This document shows, in pieces, positions 32,815 through 40,113 of a stretch of DNA of 64,000 nt. The position numbers were made by a program, and so were the translations under genes. Numbering within the stretch: the first letter of the stretch is position 1; every line of letters starts with the position of its first letter. The notes beneath the pieces were generated by a model. The model had not been told where the DNA came from. It made no database searches and saw only the letters and a program-made list of their open reading frames with translations. The stretch is from positions 349,183-413,182 of the forward strand of contig NZ_JAPZVQ010000001.1 in NCBI RefSeq assembly GCF_027622945.1, in the 5' to 3' direction. The DNA comes from Glycomyces lechevalierae. Its GTDB lineage: Bacteria > Actinomycetota > Actinomycetes > Mycobacteriales > Micromonosporaceae.

Positions 32815-33285
32815 TCAAGCCTGCTGCCGCAGTGCGGCGGCGGCCCGCTGCTCCATCTCCTCGGGCGGCACGTCCTCGACGTGGGTGGCCACGGTCCAAT
32901 GGTGTCCCCACGGGTCTTCGAAGGACCCGACGCGGTCACCGAAGAACTGGTCGGCGACGTCGCGGAGCGTCTTCGCACCGGAGGCCTTCGCCGCGGCGAA
33001 GGCCGCATCGACGTCCTTGACGTACACGTGGATCGACACCGGTGAACCGCCGAAGTGCCCGGGAGCGTATGCGCCCATGTCAGGCTCCTCTTCGGCCAGC
33101 ATGATCAGCGATGCGCCGATCTCGAGCTCGGCGTGCCCGACGGTGCCGTTCGGCCCGGCCATGCGGCCCCGCTCGGTCGCGCCCAGCACGGACTTGTAGA
33201 ACTCGATGGCGTCGGCCGCGCCCTTGATGCGCAGGTACGGCGTGACGCGCGGGTATTCGTCGGGAATCGGTTTCACTTTCGCCAT
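32815..33285 (-). CDS. VOC-family (glyoxalase/PhnB-like) protein
   Basis: A 156-residue protein of two beta-alpha-beta-beta-beta modules: VTPYLRIKGAADAIEFYKSVLGATE in the first and SIHVYVKDVDAAFAAAKASGA with FGDRVGSFEDPWGHHWTVATHVED in the second. This pattern is that of PhnB-like VOC proteins, which often bind antibiotics or act as small metalloenzymes. GGGAGG precedes the ATG. It stands alone between two terminators. The 227 bp between its start and the pectinesterase end hold a terminator but no gene. Confidence 0.88.
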   Translation of the reverse strand: MAKVKPIPDEYPRVTPYLRIKGAADAIEFYKSVLGATERGRMAGPNGTVGHAELEIGASLIMLAEEEPDMGAYAPGHFGGSPVSIHVYVKDVDAAFAAAKASGAKTLRDVADQFFGDRVGSFEDPWGHHWTVATHVEDVPPEEMEQRAAAALRQQA

Positions 33286-33469
33286 GGCGGTGCCTCCCTC
33301 GTCGGCCGGGCGCGTGCGCCCCGGCTCCTGGTCTCCTGGCGGTGCCTCCAGACAACCACCGGACGCCCCGGCCCGGTGGCGAACCGGCCGGTAACCCGGT
33401 TCGGGAACGCGGCGCGCGGCCGCTGCTCGGCGGCCTCCTCCTCGACGACGGCCGTCCGCAGACGAACGC

Positions 33470-33500
33470 GACGCCGCCGGGGCGAGGCCCCGGCGGCGTC
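33470..33500 (-). terminator. Terminator of pectinesterase gene
   Basis: Perfect 14-bp stem (GACGCCGCCGGGGC and its complement) with a GAG loop, 12 bp past the pectinesterase stop codon. Confidence 0.85.
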
Positions 33501-33512
33501 GCTGCGCTCTCC

Positions 33513-35018
33513 TTAGCGGATCGGGTTCCAGCCGTCGCTGCCGCGCAGGTAGTCGACGGGTTCGTAGTTGGCCGCGTCGCCCGAGGACATCTGCGGGCGG
33601 TTGGCGTTCACCGTCGCGCCCGGGCCGGTGTTCTGGTACTCGCGCAGGCGCGCGTCCTCCCAGGCCAGGCCGGACATGTCCGACCACGGCTCGGCCGTGC
33701 GGATGTGCGCGCCCATCACGGTCTGGCGGTACAGGACCTGGCCGCGCGCGGTGGTCGATCCCCCTGCGGGCCAGGGCCGTCCGAGGTAGACGGAGTTGGA
33801 CGGGGCGTTGCTCGTCAGCTCGCACTGGTAGAACAGCATCCCGTACGGGTTGGTGATCTCGGTGCTCGGCGCCACGATGTAGCCGTTGTTCGTGGTGGAG
33901 CCGCGGTTGAGCGAGTGGATCCGGCAGCCGTCGAACACGGCCGTGCCGCGCCCGAAGATGAAGTCGACGTCGCCCTCCACATAGCAGTCGTGGTAGTACT
34001 GGCGCGAGACCGTTGTGGCCGAGGCGGAGTCGGTCAGGAGCGTGTCCTGGTTGCCGAGGAACCGCACGTTGTCGAAGACCATGCGGTCGCCCTGCACCTT
34101 GACGGCCACGGCCTGGCTGTTGCCGTTCGCGGCCTCGTCGTAGGTGTTGGCGAAGGTCAGGTCCTCGGCGGTGAAGTTCGCGCCCTGCAGCAGGACGCTG
34201 GCACTGCCGCTGGTCCCCCACGTGCCGCCGTTGCCGTTGCTGCAGCTGGCGCAGCGGTTGTCGTGGATCACGACGTCGGCGGCGTTCCCGGTCTCGCCCA
34301 CGAGGGTGATGCCGGTCTTGGAGGAGGGCACGGTGACGTTGCCCTTGTAGGTGCCCTTCTTGACGAGGATGGTCGAGCCGGAGGGCGCGGCGTTGACCGC
34401 AGCCTGCACGGTGGTGTGCGTGCCCGAGCCGTCGGGCGCGACCACGAAGTCGGCCTCGATCGCGCCTTCGGCCGGGACCAGCTCCCATTGCTGGTTGACC
34501 GCGCCGGTGGGCGCGTACTGCGAGATGCGGGCGCCTTGGGCGGTGGACCACTCCCACACGTCGAGGGCCTTGCCGGAGGCGCGGTTCACGATGGTCGCGT
34601 AGCCGCCGCTCTCGGTGATCTTCCACTGCTGGTTGGTGGTGCCGCCGTCGCCCCACTGCTGGACGGTCGCGCCGTCGTCCCTGCTCGCGCCCGCCACGTC
34701 GAGCACGAGACCGGAGTGGCGCACCTGGATCTTGTAGTAGCCGCCGCCCGCGTCGACGAAGCGGAACTGCTGGTCCTGCGAGCCGTTGGAGGCCCACTGG
34801 ACGAGTTCGGCGCCGCTCGCGGTCGAGGCCGCGCGGATGCCCATCACGAGGCCGGAGTGGCGGGATTCGAGGTTGTACCAGACGCCGGTTTCCACCGCTT
34901 GCGCGCCGGTGGCGGCGATGAGGCTCCCGGCCGCGGCGATGACGCCGCCCAGGACGACGGCGAGCATCGCCGCCAGGGGCCGCCTGCGGCGCAGGCGTTC
35001 TGCGGTTTTCGTTGACAT
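33513..35018 (-). CDS. Secreted pectinesterase CE8 with N-terminal ricin-type CBM13
   Basis: 501 residues. A signal peptide ends near residue 42. A beta-trefoil CBM13 at about 43-182 has QxF/QxW repeats (DQQFRF, NQQWKI, NQQWEL). The CE8 right-handed beta-helix (about 190-501) has SQAVAVK (Q302), GNQDTLL (Q324 and acid/base D325), GDVDFIFG (nucleophile D352) and YLGRPW with the substrate-binding Arg. It removes methyl esters from pectin and prepares it for the PL9 lyase nearby. The ATG at 35018 is preferred because it begins the signal peptide. Confidence 0.94.
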   Translation of the reverse strand: MSTKTAERLRRRRPLAAMLAVVLGGVIAAAGSLIAATGAQAVETGVWYNLESRHSGLVMGIRAASTASGAELVQWASNGSQDQQFRFVDAGGGYYKIQVRHSGLVLDVAGASRDDGATVQQWGDGGTTNQQWKITESGGYATIVNRASGKALDVWEWSTAQGARISQYAPTGAVNQQWELVPAEGAIEADFVVAPDGSGTHTTVQAAVNAAPSGSTILVKKGTYKGNVTVPSSKTGITLVGETGNAADVVIHDNRCASCSNGNGGTWGTSGSASVLLQGANFTAEDLTFANTYDEAANGNSQAVAVKVQGDRMVFDNVRFLGNQDTLLTDSASATTVSRQYYHDCYVEGDVDFIFGRGTAVFDGCRIHSLNRGSTTNNGYIVAPSTEITNPYGMLFYQCELTSNAPSNSVYLGRPWPAGGSTTARGQVLYRQTVMGAHIRTAEPWSDMSGLAWEDARLREYQNTGPGATVNANRPQMSSGDAANYEPVDYLRGSDGWNPIR

Positions 35019-35103
35019 GTCGACTCCATCGGAGGGCCGGGCGCTGAGACATGCCGGGGTTTCCTCAGCATCCGGGCATTTATGTTTGTCAATGTGAGTG
35101 TAG

Positions 35104-35118
35104 GGCAATCGCTTCCCA
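35104..35118. promoter_or_regulatory. Shared motif upstream of CE8 gene
   Basis: GGCAATCGCTTCCCA matches GTCAACGGCTTCCCA before the GH16 gene at 12 of 15 positions. In both it overlaps the probable -35 box (here TTGCCC on the minus strand, with ACATAA 17 bp downstream). Confidence 0.5.
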
Positions 35119-35131
35119 CAGCCAAGACCCG

Positions 35132-35161
35132 CAAGGGCCCGGTCCGCGGACCGGGCCCTTG
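35132..35161 (-). terminator. Terminator of GH16 gene
   Basis: Perfect 14-bp stem (CAAGGGCCCGGTCC and its complement) with essentially no loop; effectively a hairpin with a 4-6 nt loop. It lies 7 bp past the GH16 stop codon and upstream of the pectinesterase promoter. Confidence 0.85.
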
Positions 35162-35168
35162 AACGGGG

Positions 35169-36023
35169 TCAGCCGTTGTTGGTGCGTCCCACGTAGACGT
35201 TGCGGGCCTTGTAGTACGTGTCGCCGGCGGGGCCGCTCGAGCCGGAGGAGCCCTCCATCTGGAGGTTGATGATGACGTTCATCGGCTTGCCCACGAAGTT
35301 CGAGCCGGTGTGGGCGGCCTTCCAGGCGCCGTCGAGGTAGTAGTGGATCTGCACGTCCGTGCCCGAGGTCTTGGTCATCCAGATCCGGTACTCGTGCCAG
35401 TTCCCGGGCGAGGACACGGCGACCAGGGTGTTGTCCCAGGCCCCGTCGTAGGTGTTGAACCAGTTCCGGTTGTCGCCCTTGAACTCCAGGATGTCGCTCT
35501 CGGGCGGCCAGGAGTTCGCGCCGGTGACCCAGAACGCCGGCCACGTGCCGGGCGCGGAGGGCGCCTGGAACTCGCCGCGGATCTCCCAGTTCGGGAACCG
35601 GTCGTTGACGAGCACCTGGTTCTTGGCGTGGATCGCCGCCGAGTGGTAGTGGATGGGCAGGTACGGGTCCTTGCTGCTGTTGCCCTCGTCCCAGGTGATG
35701 CGGGTGGCCTTGAGGTTGAGGACCCCGGCGGGCGAGATGAAGCAGTGGTTCGAGTCCGTTGAGGAGGCGTACATTCGCGCGGTCCCGTTGTGGTCGGAAC
35801 CCCAGGGGTACAGGTAGTTCCACTCGGATTCGAGGGCGGCGCGGCTCGCGAACGAGTTGCCGTCGATGAGGGTCTCCCATGCGGCCGCGCCGATCCGGCG
35901 GGTCGCGTCGTCGGCGGCCCGGGCGGGGTCGGGGACGAGGAGCGGCGCGGTGACGGCCGCCGCGGCGGTGGCCGCGATCCTCTTGAGCGCCGTGCGGCGG
36001 GAGCTGCCTGGTGGGTTCGTCAT
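35169..36023 (-). CDS. Tat-exported GH16-family glycoside hydrolase
   Basis: A 284-residue protein. The N-terminus SSRRTALKRIAATAAAAVTAPLL is a twin-arginine-like signal ending near residue 37. The jelly-roll GH16 core includes WEIRGEFQAPSAPGTWPAFWV and the catalytic ExDxxE motif ESDILEF (E175, D177, E180), the form with the beta-bulge seen in laminarinase and kappa-carrageenase-type members. No CBM is attached. Likely substrates are beta-1,3/1,4-glucans or a galactan; the subgroup is unclear. An unusual hairpin lies in its leader. Confidence 0.87.
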   Translation of the reverse strand: MTNPPGSSRRTALKRIAATAAAAVTAPLLVPDPARAADDATRRIGAAAWETLIDGNSFASRAALESEWNYLYPWGSDHNGTARMYASSTDSNHCFISPAGVLNLKATRITWDEGNSSKDPYLPIHYHSAAIHAKNQVLVNDRFPNWEIRGEFQAPSAPGTWPAFWVTGANSWPPESDILEFKGDNRNWFNTYDGAWDNTLVAVSSPGNWHEYRIWMTKTSGTDVQIHYYLDGAWKAAHTGSNFVGKPMNVIINLQMEGSSGSSGPAGDTYYKARNVYVGRTNNG

Positions 36024-36050
36024 GGTGACCGCCTTCGCGTCGTCGCGTGC

Positions 36051-36083
36051 CGATGTGATCGCGGGAGGAAAGCGATCACATCG
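36051..36083 (-). promoter_or_regulatory. Perfect 12-bp inverted repeat in the GH16 leader
   Basis: CGATGTGATCGC and its exact complement with a 9-nt loop. In the minus-strand transcript the loop reads TTTCCTCCC, complementary to a Shine-Dalgarno sequence. It lies 28 bp upstream of the start codon and has no terminator function expected; it may be a regulator site or an mRNA structure affecting translation or stability. Confidence 0.5.
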
Positions 36084-36121
36084 AACATATTCAATATATG
36101 GTGCACATCGCGCGCACGGAT

Positions 36122-36136
36122 GTCAACGGCTTCCCA
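36122..36136. promoter_or_regulatory. Shared motif and -35 region upstream of GH16 gene
   Basis: GTCAACGGCTTCCCA overlaps a consensus TTGACA (minus strand, 36126-36121); an AT-rich -10 region (CATATATT) lies near 36093-36100. It is the partner of the motif before the pectinesterase gene. Confidence 0.5.
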
Positions 36137-36149
36137 CGGGATCCAACGC

Positions 36150-36767
36150 TCAACTCTGCAGCGCCACCACGATCATCGCCGCGGCGACCAGGGTGTCCAG
36201 GACGAAGCAGAACTCGGCGAGCGAGCGGGAGACCACCCGCTCCGTGCGGTGGTGCCACACGTCCCAGGCCGCGTGGCCGAGCAGGCCGGCCGCCACGAGA
36301 TAGAGGCCGAGGTCGCCACCCAGGAGCAGGACCGCCACGGCGACCGCGCCGAAGCCGGCCATCGCCAGGCCCTGCAGCGGCAGGCCCTCGGCGGGCCGGG
36401 CGGCCCCGCGCACCAGGCCGTACGCGGCGAACAGCACGGCGATGCCGATGAGCGCCCAGACACCAAGGGCCGCTTCAGAGGCCGTGAACCCGGCGGCGCC
36501 GATCACGACGAAGGACAGGAAGAACACCGGCCACGCTGCGCCCCGGCGCCGGAACGCCGCCGATCCGATATAGACGAATCCGGAGGCGGCGAGGACCGGG
36601 GCGATGTCCGCCCCGGAGGTCACACCCCAGGCCACGAAGGCGGCCATCACGACGCCGGCCACCGTGGGCCAGCGCCGCAGGGCGGCGTGGAAGGGATTGC
36701 CGGTGCGCGGCACGGTTTCGGACGGCACGGTTTCGGACGGCACGGCTTCGGGGGTCGCGGCGGTCAT
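36150..36767 (-). CDS. Membrane protein of unknown function
   Basis: 205 residues with about seven hydrophobic segments (for example VAGVVMAAFVAWGV and LVAAAMIVVALQS at the end) and a cytoplasmic N-terminal tail made of a short repeat (SETVP twice). WHHRTERVVSRSLAEFCFVLD near the C-terminus is the most conserved-looking loop. I recognise no family. The ATG at 36767 is chosen over upstream in-frame codons because those lie in the divergent regulator's promoter region. It is divergent from a GlxA-type regulator that could control it. Confidence 0.75.
   Translation of the reverse strand: MTAATPEAVPSETVPSETVPRTGNPFHAALRRWPTVAGVVMAAFVAWGVTSGADIAPVLAASGFVYIGSAAFRRRGAAWPVFFLSFVVIGAAGFTASEAALGVWALIGIAVLFAAYGLVRGAARPAEGLPLQGLAMAGFGAVAVAVLLLGGDLGLYLVAAGLLGHAAWDVWHHRTERVVSRSLAEFCFVLDTLVAAAMIVVALQS
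36709..36753. repeat. 15-bp tandem repeat, three copies
   Basis: GGCACGGTTTCGGAC at 36709 and 36724, and a slightly changed copy at 36739, inside the membrane-protein gene. It encodes SETVP repeats in the N-terminal tail, and copy number may vary between strains. Confidence 0.7.
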
Positions 36768-36864
36768 AGCGGGCTCCTCATACCTAGCGGGGGTATCTGT
36801 TCCTCTCCACCATCCCGTGCCGCGCCCGGCAGGGCAACGCCTCGGACGAGGCAGGTCCGAAATC

Positions 36865-36893
36865 TTGGCATCCTGGTCTTCCAGACCTAAGGT
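36865..36893 (+). promoter_or_regulatory. Promoter and palindrome before GlxA-type regulator
   Basis: TTGGCA (36865-36870), a 17-bp spacer and TAAGGT (36888-36893). The spacer contains GGTCT-TCC-AGACC (36875-36887), a perfect 5-bp inverted repeat and possible autoregulatory site. The -10 box lies close to the ATG at 36901, so the leader is very short. Confidence 0.45.
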
Positions 36894-36900
36894 GGAGGGC

Positions 36901-37866
36901 ATGGGACCGCATCGCGTGGTGGTCGTCGGCTACGACGACGCCGAACTCCTCGACATCGCCTGCGTCACGACCACCCTGGACTCGGTCCGGGTGATCGACC
37001 CGGCGCTCGGCTACGAACTCGTGCTCGCCACCCCCGGCGGGCGGCCGATCACCTGCTCGTCGGGGCTGGTCCTCAACGGGCAGGCGGCGCTCGAGCGCCT
37101 GCGCGGTCCGATCGGGACGCTCGTCGTCTCCGGCGGCCTCGGGCACGAGCACGCGGCGGGCGACGAGCGGTTCGTGGGCCACGTGCGGCGCCTCGCCCGC
37201 GAGAGCGAGCGCGTCGCGTCCCTGTGCACGGGCGCGAGCGTCCTCGCGGCCGCCGGGCTGCTGGACGGGAAGCGGGCGACCACCCACTGGCACTTCGCGA
37301 AGCGCCTCGCGGACCAGTACGAGCAGGTCCAAGTGGACCCTCGCCCGATCTGGATCCGGGACGGGAACGTCTACACCGCAGCGGGGGTCACGAGCGCGCT
37401 CGACCTCGCGCTGTCGTTCATCGAGGCCGACCACGGGTCGGACATGGCCCGCTGGGTCTCGCGCGCGATGGTCACCTACCTGCACCGGCCCGGCAACCAG
37501 GCGCAGATGAGCATGTTCACGGCCGCGCCGGCGGTGGACCACGACCTGGTCCGCAAGGTCACCGACCATGTGAGCGAACGCCTCGACGGCGATCTGTCCA
37601 CAGAGGCGCTGGCGGACGTCGCGCGAGTGAGCCCGCGGCATCTGACGCGGCTGTTCCGAGCGCACCTGCGGCAGACGCCGGGGCGGTTCGTCAGGCAGGC
37701 GCGGGTGACGGCGGCGGCGCAGCTGCTCACGACGACGGACCTGCCGGTGGCACGGGTGGCGACCCGCTGCGGGTTCGCCTCGGCCGAGGCGCTGCGCCAG
37801 GCCTTCACGCGCGAGTACGGCATCGCGCCGTCGCAGTACCGCACGGTCGCCGCGACGAGCGCTTAG
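36901..37866 (+). CDS. GlxA-family regulator: DJ-1/PfpI domain fused to AraC helix-turn-helix
   Basis: 321 residues. Residues 4-190 form a DJ-1/PfpI-like sensor domain with C109 at the nucleophile-elbow position (VASLCTGASVLAAAGLL). Residues about 215-315 hold two AraC helix-turn-helix motifs (LADVARVSPRHLTRLFRAH and VARVATRCGFASAEALRQAF). GGAGG precedes the ATG. The family activates diverse genes for amines, arginine or adhesion; the partner here is unknown. Its stop overlaps the stop of a convergent TetR gene. Confidence 0.92.
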   Translation: MGPHRVVVVGYDDAELLDIACVTTTLDSVRVIDPALGYELVLATPGGRPITCSSGLVLNGQAALERLRGPIGTLVVSGGLGHEHAAGDERFVGHVRRLARESERVASLCTGASVLAAAGLLDGKRATTHWHFAKRLADQYEQVQVDPRPIWIRDGNVYTAAGVTSALDLALSFIEADHGSDMARWVSRAMVTYLHRPGNQAQMSMFTAAPAVDHDLVRKVTDHVSERLDGDLSTEALADVARVSPRHLTRLFRAHLRQTPGRFVRQARVTAAAQLLTTTDLPVARVATRCGFASAEALRQAFTREYGIAPSQYRTVAATSA

Positions 37867-38450
37867 CCGTTCCCCTTGGGCCGCAGGCCGTCGAAGAACA
37901 GTTCGAGAGCGCGGGCGCGGAACTCCTCGCTCCAGTCGGCGGCGATCGCCTCCTGGCAGATGGCGGCGAGGAGCGGGATCAGTTCGTCGGCTTGGAGGTC
38001 GGCGCGCACGGCGCCGCCGTCCCGGGCGCGGGCGAGCAGGACCTCTATGGAGGGCCGCAGGCGTTCGAGGGCGTCGGCGACGCGGACTTGGACGCCGGTC
38101 TCGGCCAGCCGGTCGAAGACGGCGCGGTGGGCGGCGCTCGCGGACATGACGAGGCCGCAGAACTCGAACAGCGCGTGCACGTCGGGGTCGCGGACCATCG
38201 CGTCGGCCTTGGCCACGAGCCGGTCGAGGAGGTTCATGACCACGGCTTTGAGCAGGTCGGGCTTGGTCGGGAAGTGCCGGAAGACCGTGCCGATGGCGAC
38301 CCCGGCGCGCGCGGCGACGACGTCGGTCGCGGCCGAGGCGCCCTGTTCGGCGAACACCGCTTCGGCCGCTTCCAGGATGCGCGCGCGGTTGCGCCGCGCG
38401 TCGGCGCGGACCGGGCGTTCCCCGTTGGGCGGCAAGCCGTCTCGGGTCAT
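37863..38450 (-). CDS. TetR-family regulator
   Basis: A 195-residue regulator; DVVAARAGVAIGTVFRHFPTKPDLLKAVV at residues about 42-70 is the DNA-binding domain, and the rest is a SCO1712-like ligand domain. The ATG at 38450 is preferred; an upstream ATG at 38507 lies in the operator region. It is divergent from a small NTF2-like gene and faces two GAGT-CCC-ACTC palindromes. Confidence 0.9.
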   Translation of the reverse strand: MTRDGLPPNGERPVRADARRNRARILEAAEAVFAEQGASAATDVVAARAGVAIGTVFRHFPTKPDLLKAVVMNLLDRLVAKADAMVRDPDVHALFEFCGLVMSASAAHRAVFDRLAETGVQVRVADALERLRPSIEVLLARARDGGAVRADLQADELIPLLAAICQEAIAADWSEEFRARALELFFDGLRPKGNG

Positions 38451-38470
38451 GCGGATATCCCCCTTGCCAA

Positions 38471-38487
38471 AGTGAGTCCCACTCACT
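38471..38487. promoter_or_regulatory. TetR operator 1 (AGTGAGT-CCC-ACTCACT)
   Basis: A perfect 7-bp inverted repeat around CCC, in the gap between the TetR and NTF2-like genes. This is a well-known actinobacterial TetR half-site type. Confidence 0.75.
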
Positions 38488-38498
38488 ATATTGAAATC

Positions 38499-38509
38499 GA
38501 GTCCCACTC
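38499..38509. promoter_or_regulatory. TetR operator 2 (GAGT-CCC-ACTC)
   Basis: A second, shorter copy 25 bp from the first, between it and the NTF2-like gene. A TATATTGAAAT stretch lies between the two and may hold the -10 box. Confidence 0.65.
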
Positions 38510-38532
38510 ATCTTACTTCGGAAGGCATCATC

Positions 38533-38982
38533 ATGCCCGACACCACCCCGCTCGCGATCTACCGGCAGATGCAGCAAGCGGTGCTCCGCGAAGAGGGCGC
38601 GACACTGCTCCCCGCCGAGCTGCTGGCCGACGACCTCGTCGTCGAGACCCCGTTCTCCCCGCCGGGGATGCGGCGCATCGAGGGCCGCGAAGCCTGGCTC
38701 GAGTTCTACGCGAGCCGCCCGCTGCCGTTCCGCTTCACCGAGTTCCGCGAGCTGAGCACCATCGTCACCGCCGACCCCGAAGTCCTCGTCGTCGAATACG
38801 AACTCGTGGGCACCGTGACCACGACCGGCGCCCCCGGATCGGCGACCTTCATCGCCGTCCTGCGAGTCCACAATGGCAGGATCGTGCTCTGGCGCGAGTA
38901 CCAGAACCTCCTCGCCATCACCCAGGCACTGAGCCTCCGACCGGAGGACCTCGGCAGCCCGGCCGAAGACCGGATCGGCTAG
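38533..38982 (+). CDS. NTF2-like (SnoaL-type) protein
   Basis: A 149-residue alpha+beta barrel protein. ETPFSPPGMRRIEGREAWLEFYASRPLPFRF is the cone-forming region, and GTVTTTGAPGSATFIAVLRVHNGRIVLWREYQN is the beta-sheet that closes it, as in SnoaL/limonene-epoxide-hydrolase-like ketosteroid isomerase relatives. The reaction is unknown. The ATG at 38533 is chosen from the operator layout. It is controlled by the divergent TetR. Its stop codon overlaps the stop of the convergent serine hydrolase. Confidence 0.85.
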   Translation: MPDTTPLAIYRQMQQAVLREEGATLLPAELLADDLVVETPFSPPGMRRIEGREAWLEFYASRPLPFRFTEFRELSTIVTADPEVLVVEYELVGTVTTTGAPGSATFIAVLRVHNGRIVLWREYQNLLAITQALSLRPEDLGSPAEDRIG

Positions 38983-40106
38983 CCCAGGCACTCCCGCAGA
39001 GCGAGGACCAGGCGTTCCGCTCTCATGTCCTCGGCGAGCCACGAGCCGTTGACGTAGCCGAAGCCGAGGTTCGCGTCGGCGTCCGCGAAGGCCAGTTGGC
39101 CGCACGCGCCGTCGTGGCCGAACGAGGCGTCGGAGAGCAGCGGCCGCCAGGGAGCGCCGTTGACCATGAACCCCGTCGAGAACCGGTTGGCGGGGTTCCC
39201 TTCCCAGTCCAGGCCCTCGGACCGGACGGTCAGCGCGTCGCGCACCGAGTCGTCGCCGAGGAGGCGCACGCCGTCGACCTCGCCGACCGTGGCGGCGAGC
39301 ATGCGGGCGATCCCGGCGGCGGTCGCGACGGCGCCGCCGCCGGGGATCTCCAAAGGCCGCAGGACCAAGTCGTTCACGCCACCGTGCTCGGCGAAGACGC
39401 CCCCAGGGAAGACCCGGCCGAGCGAGATGGCGCGATCGATCGGCGCGTCCGGGGAGGGCGCGGGATGGACGGTCTGGATCCGGGCGACGCAGTCGCGGTG
39501 CCCGGCCGGGAGGCCCAGCCACGCGTCGGCCCGCAGCGGCCCGGCGATCTCGGCGGCGAGGAACTGTCCCGGCGTCAGGCCGGTGACGCGCCGGATCGGC
39601 TCGCCGATGAGCCAGCCGAACGTCAGCGGGTGGTAGCGGTACGCCGTGCCGGGTTCCCAAAGGGGCGCTTGCCGTTCGATCGCTCTGATGACCGGATGCC
39701 AGGCGGCGGCGTCGGCCGGCGTGAGGTCCTCGTCGAGGCGAGGCAGGCCCGCCCTGTGGCTGAGCGCCTGACGCAGCGTGATCCGTTCCTTGCCCCGCTG
39801 TGCGAACTCCGGCCAGTACGCGGCCACGGGGGCGTCGAGATCGAGGAGGCCGCGTTCTCGGAGCATGTAGGCGCTGATCGACAAGAGCGCCTTGGTGACC
39901 GAGAAGACGGGTGCGGGCGTGTCGGCCTGCCAGGACCGGCCCGCCCCGGCGGAACCGCCCCAGAGGTCCACCACCTGGCGCCCACCGAGGTAGACCGCGC
40001 AGGCCGCGCCGATCTCGCCGCGCTCCGCGAAGTTCGCTCTGAAGGCGTCGGCCAACGGGCCGAAGCCGGCGTCGGCATGGCCGTGGATCTCGGGAGGCGG
40101 GGCCAT
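38979..40106 (-). CDS. Beta-lactamase-like serine hydrolase (EstB/class C type)
   Basis: A 375-residue serine hydrolase. SVTK (S69-K72) is the catalytic SxxK motif, and YRYHPLTFG (residues about 160-168) is the YxN-like second motif with a substitution. HDGACGQLAFADADANLGFGYV is the KTG-like third region in the variant form usual for EstB-type esterases. No signal peptide is visible, so it is probably a cytoplasmic esterase or amidase rather than a resistance enzyme. It follows the ATP-grasp gene by 7 bp and has GGAG before its ATG, so the two are one operon. Confidence 0.88.
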   Translation of the reverse strand: MAPPPEIHGHADAGFGPLADAFRANFAERGEIGAACAVYLGGRQVVDLWGGSAGAGRSWQADTPAPVFSVTKALLSISAYMLRERGLLDLDAPVAAYWPEFAQRGKERITLRQALSHRAGLPRLDEDLTPADAAAWHPVIRAIERQAPLWEPGTAYRYHPLTFGWLIGEPIRRVTGLTPGQFLAAEIAGPLRADAWLGLPAGHRDCVARIQTVHPAPSPDAPIDRAISLGRVFPGGVFAEHGGVNDLVLRPLEIPGGGAVATAAGIARMLAATVGEVDGVRLLGDDSVRDALTVRSEGLDWEGNPANRFSTGFMVNGAPWRPLLSDASFGHDGACGQLAFADADANLGFGYVNGSWLAEDMRAERLVLALRECLG

Positions 40107-40113
40107 GGCGCTC

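Noticed and set aside
36051-36083. Transcription terminator
   Set aside because: The 12-bp inverted repeat is in the leader of the GH16 gene between its promoter and start codon, so termination there is not the simplest reading.
38979-40106. Antibiotic beta-lactamase
   Set aside because: It has SxxK but no signal peptide and altered second and third motifs, which fits EstB-like esterases better.
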